A stretch of DNA of 64,000 nt from Alteracholeplasma palmae J233. GTDB taxonomy: Bacteria; Bacillota_I; Bacilli_A; Acholeplasmatales; Acholeplasmataceae. Shown here one piece after another: positions 16,056 through 25,200 of this stretch. Within the stretch, counting starts at the first letter, position 1, and the number at the start of each line of letters is the position of its first letter. The notes beneath the pieces were generated by a model, which had not been told where the DNA came from, searched no databases, and was given only the letters and a program-made list of their open reading frames with translations. The position numbers and the translations under genes are program-made. The stretch is taken from NCBI RefSeq assembly GCF_000968055.1, contig NC_022538.1, positions 1,151,499 through 1,215,498 of the forward strand. The letters run 5' to 3'.

Positions 16056-17470
16056 GATGTCACACTTTCTTGTAAATTTACTGCAATATCTAATTTTATT
16101 TTTCTACGTAAATATTCTGCATATATTAAAACTAACATATTACTTAATATCATAGCATAAAATATCAATTGATATTCTAAATTAGGAAATACTCTTCTTA
16201 ATCCAAAATGAGCGATTAATACCATCGGTATTCTAAGACCCCATAATCTTGCACTTGCCATTTTAAGTGAATTCTTGCTTTGCCCACTACCATTAAAAAT
16301 TGACATGTAATTTTGAAATAGTGCCATTGCTGGTTGTGTCAATAATAGCCATAATGAATATTCCATAGCTATGTCTACCATTTGCTGATCACTATTAGAA
16401 ACAAGAGCATAGATAAAATATCTTCTTAAGGGGATAACTATTGAAATAGCACAAACACTAAAAACAAAAGCGATCATCCTTGATGTTTTATAAGATTTTA
16501 GTGCTCGTTCAGGTTGCTTATGTCCAATGTTAGTTCCTATATATACAGCAGCAACCGAACTTAATCCAGCAACTGGCGTTAATAATAAATTAGAAAGTCT
16601 ATTTCCTACAGCAAAGCTTGAACTGATAATATCTCCATAATAATGTAATATAAATGCTTGAATGAAAACAAAGCCTAATGAACTAATTGCTTGTCCTAAT
16701 GCAGCTGGTGCAGCAAATGGTAAAATAGCTTTTAAATTGTCTTTTGATAATGCCAATTGTTTAGCTTCAATTGTAATATTTTTTTTACTTTTAACTAAAT
16801 CATAAATCATTACTGGAACAAATATCATATTACCAATTACTGTTGCAATAGCATTCCCAGCTACTCCAAATCTAAATACTCCTGCTAATAACCATGTTAA
16901 TAGAATATTAATGAGTATCCCTAATATATTAATTGTTGCAGGTAAAATAGTTTTACCTTGTGCTTGTCTAATAGCTTGATAGACTAAAAATATTAAAATA
17001 GAAACATATTCTATACTTCTAATATTAAAATACTGGACTGCATAAGTATGTGTATCTCCTTTAGCACCAAGCCATGTTGTTAAAAAAGAGGATGTTGATA
17101 CAATAAGGAGTGTAAAGAAAATACCTATAATTACTGCAAGTGTGATAAATTTAGCTGCGTAATTTCTTGCCAAGTCTTTTCTATTAGCCCCTAAGTACTG
17201 GCTAACAATAGCCATTGTAGCAACCGCTAATCCGACACCAAAAGCTAAGAACACATTATATACTTGATCATGCAGATTCATAGCTGCCATTGCAGATCTC
17301 GCTTGTGCTGCCTCAAGTCCCATTCTAGAAACAAAGAAAGTATCTACTGATCCATTTAGCGACTTAATAAAATTGTTAAGGAAAATAGGAAACGCCATAA
17401 TAAGCATATTCACCCACATTTTAGGTGATGTTAATATTTTTTCTGTCGCTCCACTTTTTAGTTTCACCAT
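16052..17470 (-). CDS. MATE-family multidrug/sodium exporter
   Basis: 472 residues with twelve predicted helices in two repeats. N-terminal repeat: SPKMWVNMLIMAFPIFLNNFIKSL, DTFFVSRMG, QYLGAN. Second repeat: AAPAALGQAISSLGFVFIQ, VGNRLSNLLLTPVAGLSSVAAVYIGTNIG. MATE proteins export organic cations using a Na+ or H+ gradient. It lies 7 bases after pncB and overlaps trmL by 4. The stop is TGA, which shows TGA is not read as Trp here. The substrate is unknown. Confidence 0.92.
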   Translation of the reverse strand: MVKLKSGATEKILTSPKMWVNMLIMAFPIFLNNFIKSLNGSVDTFFVSRMGLEAAQARSAMAAMNLHDQVYNVFLAFGVGLAVATMAIVSQYLGANRKDLARNYAAKFITLAVIIGIFFTLLIVSTSSFLTTWLGAKGDTHTYAVQYFNIRSIEYVSILIFLVYQAIRQAQGKTILPATINILGILINILLTWLLAGVFRFGVAGNAIATVIGNMIFVPVMIYDLVKSKKNITIEAKQLALSKDNLKAILPFAAPAALGQAISSLGFVFIQAFILHYYGDIISSSFAVGNRLSNLLLTPVAGLSSVAAVYIGTNIGHKQPERALKSYKTSRMIAFVFSVCAISIVIPLRRYFIYALVSNSDQQMVDIAMEYSLWLLLTQPAMALFQNYMSIFNGSGQSKNSLKMASARLWGLRIPMVLIAHFGLRRVFPNLEYQLIFYAMILSNMLVLIYAEYLRRKIKLDIAVNLQESVTS

Positions 17471-17477
17471 TTAAAAT

Positions 17478-18920
17478 TTACTTCTTTCTATAATTTGCAG
17501 TAAGTGTTTCTTTTAATGTCCATAACTTTTGTGATAAATCGACATAGTATTGATGAGGTCTTTCTAATCTTAAGACTTCTTTCCATAATGTAGTCAATTC
17601 TTTTTTAGCATACACTCTAATATCATCTAGGCATGGAGTTTTATAAACTAATTTTCCTTCTTCAAAAATAGGAATAAGCATTTTTTTAACTGTATAATTA
17701 GATACTAATTTTTGTTTCCAAGGATAAGTTGGATCAAAAAGCAAATATGGTTCATTTTCATTTATCACTTCATCGTAAAGTGTTAAAACATCAGCAATCG
17801 CTTTTGAATCTTCATCATAAAAACGATAAACTTGTTTAAATCCTGGTGTGGTTGTTTTAGCTGCATTATTACTAATTTTAATTTTAGGAACGAATCCTAA
17901 ATCTTTTTTAATAGCTGCTAATTTATAAACACCACCAAAAACAGCTTCACTACGAGCTGTGATGAGTCTTTCACCCACTCCAAAACTATCAATTTTAGCT
18001 TCTTGTACAGTTACTAAATCTCTTATTAAATATTCATCAAGTGAATTTGAAACTGTTATTTTAGTTTCAGTTAGTCCATTTTCATCTAATACTTCTCTTA
18101 CTTTTTTTGTCAGATAAGCTAAGTCACCACTATCAATTCTAACCCCTTTTAAGTATTTGCCTTTAGGTTTTAAAATTTCATTATGAACTTTAATTGCATT
18201 AAGAATACCTGAATTTAATGTATCATATGTATCTATAAGCAACACTGTTTGATCTGGATAATTAAGCGCATATGACTTAAACGCTTCATATTCATCATCA
18301 AAACTTTGAATATAACTATGTGCCATTGTTCCCATTGCTGGTATTCTATATTTAAAATCAGCATATGTATTAGAAGTACCGTTTACACCACCAATGTAGG
18401 CAGCACGTGCCCCATATATTGAAGCATCATAGCCGTGAGCACGTCTGGCACCAAATTCCATTACTGTTCTTCCTTTAGCCTCTTTTACCATTCGGGTTGC
18501 TTTTGTAGCGATTAAACTTTGATGGTTAATTGTTAGTAAAATGACTGTTTCTATCAGTTGACATTCAATAATTGGTCCCTTCACAATCATAATGGGTTCA
18601 TTAGGAAAAATAGGTGTTCCTTCTTCCATTGAATATAGGTCCGCTGTAAATTTAAAGTTTTTTAAATATTGTAAAAACTTATCATCAAACATTTCTTTTG
18701 ATTTTAAATAATCTAATTCTTCTTTAGTAAAAGATAAATCTTTAATATATGATATGACTTGTTCTAAGCCTGCAAAAACAGCATATCCACCGCCATCTGG
18801 TACAGATCTGAAAAAGACATCAAATACTGCAATATCATTTTGTCTTCCATCTTTAAAATATCCGTTGCTCATTGTTAACTCGTAAAAATCAAGGAGTAAT
18901 GATAATTTTCTTTTTTCCAT
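17478..18920 (-). CDS. pncB: Nicotinate phosphoribosyltransferase
   Basis: About 480 residues. Converts nicotinate and PRPP to nicotinate mononucleotide, the entry of the NAD salvage pathway. Family segments seen: DFYELTMSNGYF, FRSVPDGGGYAVFAGLEQ, EFGARRAHGYDASIYGARAAYIGG, GTMAHSYIQSF, LIDTYDTLNSG, VRIDSGDL, FGVGERLITA. Start at 18920 because GAGG lies 7 bases upstream; the upstream ATG at 18935 has no such site. First gene of its operon; divergent from cls. Confidence 0.95.
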   Translation of the reverse strand: MEKRKLSLLLDFYELTMSNGYFKDGRQNDIAVFDVFFRSVPDGGGYAVFAGLEQVISYIKDLSFTKEELDYLKSKEMFDDKFLQYLKNFKFTADLYSMEEGTPIFPNEPIMIVKGPIIECQLIETVILLTINHQSLIATKATRMVKEAKGRTVMEFGARRAHGYDASIYGARAAYIGGVNGTSNTYADFKYRIPAMGTMAHSYIQSFDDEYEAFKSYALNYPDQTVLLIDTYDTLNSGILNAIKVHNEILKPKGKYLKGVRIDSGDLAYLTKKVREVLDENGLTETKITVSNSLDEYLIRDLVTVQEAKIDSFGVGERLITARSEAVFGGVYKLAAIKKDLGFVPKIKISNNAAKTTTPGFKQVYRFYDEDSKAIADVLTLYDEVINENEPYLLFDPTYPWKQKLVSNYTVKKMLIPIFEEGKLVYKTPCLDDIRVYAKKELTTLWKEVLRLERPHQYYVDLSQKLWTLKETLTANYRKK

Positions 18921-18958
18921 TTTTATACCTCGCATATTGTAATTTGCCTATCTAGTCT

Positions 18959-18967
18959 ATATTACCA
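18959..18967 (-). promoter_or_regulatory. pncB extended -10 promoter
   Basis: Minus strand TGGTAATAT, 39 bases before the pncB ATG. Lies back to back with the cls promoter. Confidence 0.45.
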
Positions 18968-18982
18968 CTTTTTTCCATTTTT

Positions 18983-18991
18983 TGGTATAAT
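18983..18991 (+). promoter_or_regulatory. cls extended -10 promoter
   Basis: TTTGGTATAAT with TATAAT at 18986-18991, 33 bases before the cls ATG. Same 11-mer as at the methyltransferase and transposase promoters. Confidence 0.55.
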
Positions 18992-19024
18992 TAAAGATAT
19001 ATTTACAACATCGGAGATGTGCCT

Positions 19025-20533
19025 ATGAAAAAATTAATCTCACTACTTTTAAATCGACTTACTCTTGTTTTACTGCTTATCTTAGCACAATTTATTGTCC
19101 TAGTTTGGCTCATTAACTTTTTTTCTAATTCTTGGCAAAACATTCAAATAGCTTTAATGGTCCTAAGTTTATTGATGGTGCTTTATATATTAACCAGAAA
19201 CGATAACCCTGAATTTAAACTTGCCTGGGTCATCCCTATTTTAGCATTTCCTATTTTTGGTGGTTTCTTTTATTTATTTTTTAGAGCACAAAATTTAAAT
19301 ATGAAAACACGTAATCACCTATATAATGTTGTAAAAGAAAGACAGTATATATTAAGCCAAAATATTGACTATGGACTTAAAGGAAATTATAAGAAAATTG
19401 AAACTTTTTTGGAATCTGATTTTTGGCCTTCATATAAACATACTAACTCTATTTTTCTTCCTTCAGGAGAATCAAAGCTTAAAGTTCTTCTAGAAGACTT
19501 AAAAAAAGCTGAGAAGTTTATCTTTATGGAATACTTTATTATTACAAAAAGTAAGATGTGGGATGAGATTTTAGAAGTTCTAATTGAAAAGCAAAAACAA
19601 GGTGTTGAAATTAGAATTATGTATGATGATTTTGGTAGTGCTACTAAACTGCCTTTAGGCTACTATAAAAAATTACGTGCTCTAGGTTTTAAAGTCATTT
19701 CTTTTAATACTTTAAAAGTACATTTGAATTTCGCGATGAATTATCGTGATCATAGAAAAATAGTTGTGATAGATAATAAAATCGGGTATACCGGTGGAAT
19801 TAATATAGGTGATGAATATACTAACAGCACTAAGACATTTGGTCACTGGCATGATGCAGCTATTAAAATTGAAGGTGATGCAGTTTGGACTCTGACAATT
19901 TTATTTTTAGAAAATTGGCGTTTTTCAACAAAAGAAAAAATCAGTTACGAAGACTACTATCTAGACTATAAAGTAGAAAAACCTAATGGTTTATATGTTC
20001 CTTTTGGGGATTTACCGCTAGATAAAAATCATATGGCAAAAGACATCTACTTAAGTTTAATTTCAGAAGCAAACGAAAGCATCTATATTTCAACCCCTTA
20101 CCTTATTTTAGATAATGAAATGGTAACTGCATTAAAGCTTGCCGCAAAATCTGGTATTGATGTCAATATTGTTATTCCAGGAATACCTGATAAGAAAATG
20201 GTCTATATGGTTTCAGAATCTTATGTTCCTGAATTATTACTAGCTGGTGTTAAAGTTTATAAGTATAAACCTGGATTTATTCATTCTAAAATTATTGTAG
20301 TTGATAGAAAAGTTGCCATGATTGGAACTTCTAATCTCGATTATAGAAGTTTATATCTTCACTTTGAAAACAATATCTTCTTATATGATGCTTCTTCTAT
20401 CATTGATATGGTCGATTATTTTATAGAAACGATTGCTGATTCAGTTTTAATTACCCCTCAAGAAATGAAAAAACGCAATATTTTCTATCGCGTTATCCAA
20501 ACAATCTTAAGAGCATTTTCACCCTTATTATAA
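19025..20533 (+). CDS. cls: Cardiolipin synthase
   Basis: About 502 residues. Joins two phosphatidylglycerols to cardiolipin at the membrane. Two N-terminal helices (about 8-30 and 40-60) are followed by two PLD domains with HKD motifs HRKIVVIDNKIGYTGGIN and HSKIIVVDRKVAMIGTSN. Start ATG at 19025 with GGAG 8 bases upstream, rather than the GTG at 19019. Its 3' end overlaps the convergent PTS-IIC-like gene by 6 bases. Confidence 0.94.
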   Translation: MKKLISLLLNRLTLVLLLILAQFIVLVWLINFFSNSWQNIQIALMVLSLLMVLYILTRNDNPEFKLAWVIPILAFPIFGGFFYLFFRAQNLNMKTRNHLYNVVKERQYILSQNIDYGLKGNYKKIETFLESDFWPSYKHTNSIFLPSGESKLKVLLEDLKKAEKFIFMEYFIITKSKMWDEILEVLIEKQKQGVEIRIMYDDFGSATKLPLGYYKKLRALGFKVISFNTLKVHLNFAMNYRDHRKIVVIDNKIGYTGGINIGDEYTNSTKTFGHWHDAAIKIEGDAVWTLTILFLENWRFSTKEKISYEDYYLDYKVEKPNGLYVPFGDLPLDKNHMAKDIYLSLISEANESIYISTPYLILDNEMVTALKLAAKSGIDVNIVIPGIPDKKMVYMVSESYVPELLLAGVKVYKYKPGFIHSKIIVVDRKVAMIGTSNLDYRSLYLHFENNIFLYDASSIIDMVDYFIETIADSVLITPQEMKKRNIFYRVIQTILRAFSPLL

Positions 20534-21592
20534 ATCTGTTTCTAAATTAAAATCACTTTCTAAATAAATCTTTCTTTTAATACATAAGTAATCTATAATG
20601 ATAATCAAAATAAGAGGAAACATAATTTGGGATACTACAAATAAGACAGACATTAAAGAATAGTTATTAACAGATAATGTTTGTAGTTGTCCTACTAATC
20701 CAGATGAGCCCATTCCAGCTCCTTGTGGTGTATTCTTAAATATCGAATTAGAAAAAATTAAATAATTAATAGGTCCTAAAATAAAGGAAATAAATAAAGT
20801 TGGAAGCCAGATAACTGGCTTTTTTACTATATTTTTAAACTGGAACATTGATGATGCAAGCCCTATAGATAAAATTGATCCTATATTGTTTTTTCTAGAC
20901 TGGTAAGCTAAACCAATCATTTGTGCAGTTGTTCCCACAACAGCAGCCCCCATCGCAATAAGCACCATCGTATTTCCTTCCATATAAGGTTTAGAAAAAA
21001 CAGCTATAGCAATTCCTGCACTTGAAACAAACGGAACTGTAATTAAAACGCCAAAGATTAAAGCAATTAATGCTGAAGTTGTATATGGTTCTATTAGTAA
21101 AGACTTTTCAATTACAAAATAAATAAGAGTCATTAATCTTTCTATAGGATATGAAACAATGTATGTATTTAAAACTGCTATTAAGATACCTACTAAAGGG
21201 ATTAAAAAAAGATCATATGCTTTTTCTTTTTTAAAGAGTTTTTCAATAACTATATAAGTTAATAACACAACTAGATAGACTGTTATCGGGTTATTCGATA
21301 AAGGAGCATTTATATCATAAAATCCCGGCTTAGAAAAATCAACAACAAAACTAGTTGAAATGCCTCCAGCTATTGATAATATAATGAATTTAAGTCCTTT
21401 AAGCTTTAAACTCATCGCCATGCTAATTCCTATACCTACACCAGTTAAAAGGCTTAATCGCGTATTTATTGATGTTGCAAGAACTTCAAAACCTATAAGT
21501 TCTCCTAACTGTTTAAGGATTGTTCCGGCAACTATGGTTGCGAATATTCCATATGTCATACCGTTTAATGTTGTTAGTATTGTTTTTTTCAT
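20528..21592 (-). CDS. PTS EIIC-like membrane protein (PTS_EIIC_2 type)
   Basis: 354 residues with about nine to ten membrane helices, Gly-rich loops (GVGIGISMAM) and the AGMGSSGLVGQL segment typical of the stand-alone PTS_EIIC_2 family. No EIIA or EIIB domain is fused or adjacent, so it may not be a classical sugar PTS; its function is unknown. Preceded by an extended -10 (21618-21626). It ends 6 bases inside cls, on the opposite strand, with no terminator between. Confidence 0.72.
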   Translation of the reverse strand: MKKTILTTLNGMTYGIFATIVAGTILKQLGELIGFEVLATSINTRLSLLTGVGIGISMAMSLKLKGLKFIILSIAGGISTSFVVDFSKPGFYDINAPLSNNPITVYLVVLLTYIVIEKLFKKEKAYDLFLIPLVGILIAVLNTYIVSYPIERLMTLIYFVIEKSLLIEPYTTSALIALIFGVLITVPFVSSAGIAIAVFSKPYMEGNTMVLIAMGAAVVGTTAQMIGLAYQSRKNNIGSILSIGLASSMFQFKNIVKKPVIWLPTLFISFILGPINYLIFSNSIFKNTPQGAGMGSSGLVGQLQTLSVNNYSLMSVLFVVSQIMFPLILIIIIDYLCIKRKIYLESDFNLETDL

Positions 21593-21617
21593 AGTTACCT
21601 CTCTTTCTTCTATATTA

Positions 21618-21626
21618 ATTATATCA
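21618..21626 (-). promoter_or_regulatory. Extended -10 promoter of the EIIC-like gene
   Basis: Minus strand TGATATAAT about 26 bases before the ATG, followed by GAGAGG as ribosome site. Confidence 0.5.
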
Positions 21627-21666
21627 AATATTTATATCTTATTATTTTAAAGAACTGTGATTAAAT

Positions 21667-21686
21667 AAAAAAGAGCTTACGCTCTT
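21667..21686 (-). terminator. tRNA-Leu terminator
   Basis: AAGAGC - GTAA - GCTCTT followed by T-run on the minus strand, about 20 bases after the tRNA 3' end. Confidence 0.85.
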
Positions 21687-21704
21687 AGTAATTTTTAAAA
21701 ATAA

Positions 21705-21787
21705 TGGTACCGACGGTCGGACTCGAACCGACAAGGTTTCCCGCCAGATTTTGAGTCTGGTGCGTATACCAATTTCGCCACGTCGGC
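21705..21787 (-). tRNA. tRNA-Leu (anticodon CAA)
   Basis: 83 bases including an encoded CCA. Acceptor GCCGACG pairs with CGTCGGT, the anticodon stem is CCAGA/TCTGG around loop CTCAAAA (CAA, reads UUG), the T arm contains GGTTCGAGTCC, and a long variable region marks a class II tRNA. Confidence 0.95.
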
Positions 21788-21790
21788 AAA

Positions 21791-21811
21791 TAAAAAGGCT
21801 TAATGCCTTTA
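21791..21811 (-). terminator. argS terminator
   Basis: AAAGGC - ATTAA - GCCTTT followed by TTATTT on the minus strand. Lies directly in front of the tRNA-Leu. Confidence 0.75.
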
Positions 21812-21812
21812 A

Positions 21813-21841
21813 ATTATAACATTGTATGAAACTTAATTCAA
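21813..21841 (-). promoter_or_regulatory. tRNA-Leu promoter
   Basis: Minus strand TTGAAT (21836-21841), 17-base spacer, TATAAT (21813-21818) with extended TG. The expected start (about 21806) falls inside the argS terminator, so the new transcript carries only its 3' arm. Confidence 0.7.
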
Positions 21842-21869
21842 TAGTTTTTTTAAGGATATATAAATATTA

Positions 21870-23540
21870 TTACATTTCTTTTAAGGCTTTCATACCTAAT
21901 AAACGTAATCCTTCTTCTATAATTGTTAAAACAGCATTTACTAATAATAAATTAGCTTGCTTAATACCTTCTTCTGGTACAATTACTCTTTGTTTAGCAT
22001 AGAATTGGTTAAATCCTTGGCATAATGAAAGCAGGTATCTAGAAATAACATTTGGGGCATTGTTTTGCATTGCTCTTTCAATTGTCAGAGGAAATTGCGC
22101 AACTAGCTTAAGTAATTCAAAATAGTGATCTTGATTATAAACACTTGAATCAATTTCAGCAGTATTTATTTCTTGATTTTTTAGAATTGAATGAATTCTA
22201 ACACCACTATATTGTAAATAGGGTCCAGTTTGCCCTTCAAACTTAAGCATATTAGCTAGGTTAAATTCCATGTCTAAATGTCTTTCATTCTTTAGGTCAT
22301 TAAAGATAACTGCTCCCACACCAACAGCATGTGCAACTTCATCTTTATTCTCCAATGAAGGGTTTTTTTCTGTAATAGCATTTTTAGCATCACTGATTGC
22401 TTGAGTCATAACATCAGATAACTTAGCAAATGCTCCTGAACGTGTAGATAATTTTTTACCATCAAGTAATACTAATCCAAAATTGACATGTGTAATATCA
22501 AAGTCATAACCCATTTTTTGAGCAACTTTACTTAACTGTTGGAAATGTAGTTTTTGTTCATTTCCTACAATATAAATTATTTTAGAAAAATGGTATGTAT
22601 GATATCTATATAACAGCGCAGCTATATCACGAGTCATATAAAGGGTTCCACCATCACTTCTTTTAATTAAAGCAGGTGGCATTGTTTCATCTAAATCAAC
22701 AATTAATGCACCATCTGATAATTTAACAAGGTTTTTATCTTCAAGTTCTTTAACTACTGCATCCATTTTATCATTGTAAAATGATTCTCCAGCATATGAA
22801 TCAAAGCTAACTCCTAATAAATCATACATTACAGTGAATTCTTTTAATGATTCATCTTTGAACCATCTCCATAATTCTAACATTTCCTCATTGCCTTGTT
22901 CTAGCATTAAAAAGGCATGTCTAGCTTCATCTTCTAATGTTTCATCATCTTTTGCTTTTTCATGGAATAAAACATAAAGTCTTTGTAACTCATTAATAGG
23001 ATTTTTAAGTACTTCTTCTTTACTTCCCCATTTTTTATAAGCAACAATCATCTTACCAAATTGAGTTCCCCAGTCGCCTAGATAGTTAATTCCTACTACC
23101 TTATATCCATTTTTTTGATAGATAAGTTTTAGTGAGTTACCAATCATTGTAGATCTAAGGTGTCCAACAGAGAAATTTTTAGCAATGTTAGGTGATGAAT
23201 AGTCCATCACTACAGTTTCGTTATTTGATTTTTTAGTTCCATATTCATTCTTAAGATTAAATATTTCTATTAAAAGATTTTTTGTTAAAACTTCTCTTTC
23301 TAAATTGATATTTAAAAAACCGTTTAAGAATGTCACTTCTGCAACTTCTGGAAGTTTTTCAATAATTGTTTTTAATTGTTCAAATATTTCTGGCATTTTT
23401 AGATTGAGCTCTTTAGCATAACCAAAAAGTGGTATAGCTAGGTCTGCAGTATCTTTTTTTGCATCTTGTAAAATAACTTCTTCAATTGAATAATTATTTT
23501 TGATTGCTTCCTTTATTTTATTTTTAACTTGTTCTATCAT
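21870..23540 (-). CDS. argS: Arginyl-tRNA synthetase
   Basis: About 556 residues, class I synthetase. HIGH motif as SVGHLRST after the VMDYSSPNIAKNF segment; KMSKS counterpart KLSTRSG; the C-terminal DALR anticodon-binding domain with LSLCQGFNQFYAKQRV. Start at the ATG 23540, with GGTGG upstream; the TTG twelve bases earlier is unlikely. No promoter is obvious in the 30 bases between the preceding terminator hairpin and the start, so some read-through may feed it. Confidence 0.95.
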   Translation of the reverse strand: MIEQVKNKIKEAIKNNYSIEEVILQDAKKDTADLAIPLFGYAKELNLKMPEIFEQLKTIIEKLPEVAEVTFLNGFLNINLEREVLTKNLLIEIFNLKNEYGTKKSNNETVVMDYSSPNIAKNFSVGHLRSTMIGNSLKLIYQKNGYKVVGINYLGDWGTQFGKMIVAYKKWGSKEEVLKNPINELQRLYVLFHEKAKDDETLEDEARHAFLMLEQGNEEMLELWRWFKDESLKEFTVMYDLLGVSFDSYAGESFYNDKMDAVVKELEDKNLVKLSDGALIVDLDETMPPALIKRSDGGTLYMTRDIAALLYRYHTYHFSKIIYIVGNEQKLHFQQLSKVAQKMGYDFDITHVNFGLVLLDGKKLSTRSGAFAKLSDVMTQAISDAKNAITEKNPSLENKDEVAHAVGVGAVIFNDLKNERHLDMEFNLANMLKFEGQTGPYLQYSGVRIHSILKNQEINTAEIDSSVYNQDHYFELLKLVAQFPLTIERAMQNNAPNVISRYLLSLCQGFNQFYAKQRVIVPEEGIKQANLLLVNAVLTIIEEGLRLLGMKALKEM

Positions 23541-23568
23541 ATTTACCACCAATTTCTTTTTTAATTAA

Positions 23569-23590
23569 ATAAAAAGCACCAAAGTGCTTT
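23569..23590 (-). terminator. Terminator between thioredoxin-like gene and argS
   Basis: AAAGCAC - TTTG - GTGCTTT with following T on the minus strand, at the very end of the gene at 23591. Confidence 0.75.
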
Positions 23591-24232
23591 CTATTTTTTA
23601 GATAATTCTAATACACTAACATAAAAGTTTTTAATATCTACTGCACTTAGTGCTGCTGTTGATGCAGGCAATTGTTTTAACACTTGTCCATTTTTAAACG
23701 CTACTAAAGTTGGAATAGTTATAGATGTTAGTTCATCTTCAATTTCAAATTTTTCAGATATTTTTTCAAAGACTGATTTAATATCTTTTTTATTTACTAC
23801 ATTTTCAACAACTGCTTCTGTATTAAAATGATATATTTGTTTTACTTTTTCACTCAACTCTTTATTTTCTGCATGCTTGTATAAATAATATTCAACATAT
23901 GCAAGTGATCCTACTGAGTTAGCATCGTTTTTGTTACCGAAAAATACGATTGTTACTTGGTCTTTTTTTATTTCGCTGTATAATCCATTTTCAATACCAA
24001 ACCATTTATCATTCAGATTATTCAAAGGTGTAATATGGTTTTCTTCTGTAAATTTATAATCATCAGCAATACTACTGTTTACTCCAGCATTTAGATAATC
24101 TTTTGTTAAAGTCGTTTTAGCACTTGGCTGTAAAACAACCATCAATGTTATTAAACCTACTAAAACTAAAATAATAGAAATAATTGTAACTGGACTAATC
24201 TTTGATTCAATATTTTTATATTTCTTGGCCAT
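23591..24232 (-). CDS. Membrane-anchored thioredoxin-fold-like protein lacking cysteine
   Basis: 213 residues: a Lys-rich N-terminus, one helix at about 15-35, then an extracytoplasmic domain. The segment TIPTLVAFKNGQV resembles the thioredoxin cis-Pro strand, and QVTIVFFGNKN resembles the strand before the active site, but there is no CxxC and no cysteine at all. It is therefore not a disulfide enzyme; a binding or chaperone role is possible. Good Shine-Dalgarno (AAAGGAG). Fold assignment is tentative. Confidence 0.6.
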   Translation of the reverse strand: MAKKYKNIESKISPVTIISIILVLVGLITLMVVLQPSAKTTLTKDYLNAGVNSSIADDYKFTEENHITPLNNLNDKWFGIENGLYSEIKKDQVTIVFFGNKNDANSVGSLAYVEYYLYKHAENKELSEKVKQIYHFNTEAVVENVVNKKDIKSVFEKISEKFEIEDELTSITIPTLVAFKNGQVLKQLPASTAALSAVDIKNFYVSVLELSKK

Positions 24233-24312
24233 ATGTAAATCTCCTTTTTTTATGCTATTTTATTATAGCATTTTTGAGGTTGTAAAGCAATATTGTTTTT
24301 GTTTCAAAACTA

Positions 24313-25200
24313 TTATCCTTTTGTGATGAGTTCTTTTAAGTTAGGATTAAACTTTTTTTCTCTAATCATTTCAATTTCTTCTTTATATGGGGCATGATCT
24401 TCAACGTATGGAGTTTCAAGAATTTTAGGAATATCCTTAAAATCTTCATCGTAAACAACTTCCATTAAAGCATCAAACCCTATATGACCAAAACCAATGT
24501 TTTCATGTCTATCTTTATGGCTATTGGTTTCATTTTTAGAATCGTTAATATGGAAAACTGAAATATATTGTTTTCCTACAATATCATCAAATTCTTTTAT
24601 AACATCTTTAAAGTTATTTTTAATATCATAACCAGCATCATGAGTATGACATGTATCAAAGCATACGCTAATTCTATTTTTATCTTCAATTAAATCAATA
24701 ATTGATTTTAATTCAGAAAAAGTTTTTCCAACTTCATTTCCTTTACCAGCCATAGTTTCTAAAGCAATTTTAACTTTTAATCCTTTAGTATTTGAAAAGA
24801 CTTGATTAATGCCTTCAGCAATCCATTTAATTGCTTGTTCTCTATCTTTTCCAACAGCACTTCCTGGATGTAAAACAATTTGGCTCACTTGCATTGCTGC
24901 TGTTCTTTTAACTTCTTCTGTTAAAAAGAAAATTCCAAATTCTCTTTTTTCTATATCTGGGTTTGCTAGATTAATAATATACGGAGCATGGACAACTACA
25001 TTTTTTACATCTAATCCTGATTCTTCCATTTTTTCTAACGCTTCATTAATTTTTAATCTACTAATATCTTTTCTAATGGTATTTTGAGGAGCTCCTGTAT
25101 AAATCATGAATGCAGTTGATTGATATTTCAAGGCTTCTAAAACTGACCCATAATACATATTATCTCCAGACATTGAAACATGACTACCAATTTTTATCAT
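24313..25200 (-). CDS. nfo: Endonuclease IV (AP endonuclease)
   Basis: 295 residues, zinc-dependent AP endonuclease of base-excision repair (TIM barrel). Signatures: IGSHVSMSG at the N-terminus, IVLHPGSAVG, ALETMAGKGNEVG, CFDTCHTHDAGYD, FHINDSKNE, DRHENIGFGHIG, ILETPY. Full length. Its ATG overlaps the TGA of the upstream helicase gene, so both are probably translated together; dinB is the first gene of this group. Confidence 0.95.
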   Translation of the reverse strand: MIKIGSHVSMSGDNMYYGSVLEALKYQSTAFMIYTGAPQNTIRKDISRLKINEALEKMEESGLDVKNVVVHAPYIINLANPDIEKREFGIFFLTEEVKRTAAMQVSQIVLHPGSAVGKDREQAIKWIAEGINQVFSNTKGLKVKIALETMAGKGNEVGKTFSELKSIIDLIEDKNRISVCFDTCHTHDAGYDIKNNFKDVIKEFDDIVGKQYISVFHINDSKNETNSHKDRHENIGFGHIGFDALMEVVYDEDFKDIPKILETPYVEDHAPYKEEIEMIREKKFNPNLKELITKG

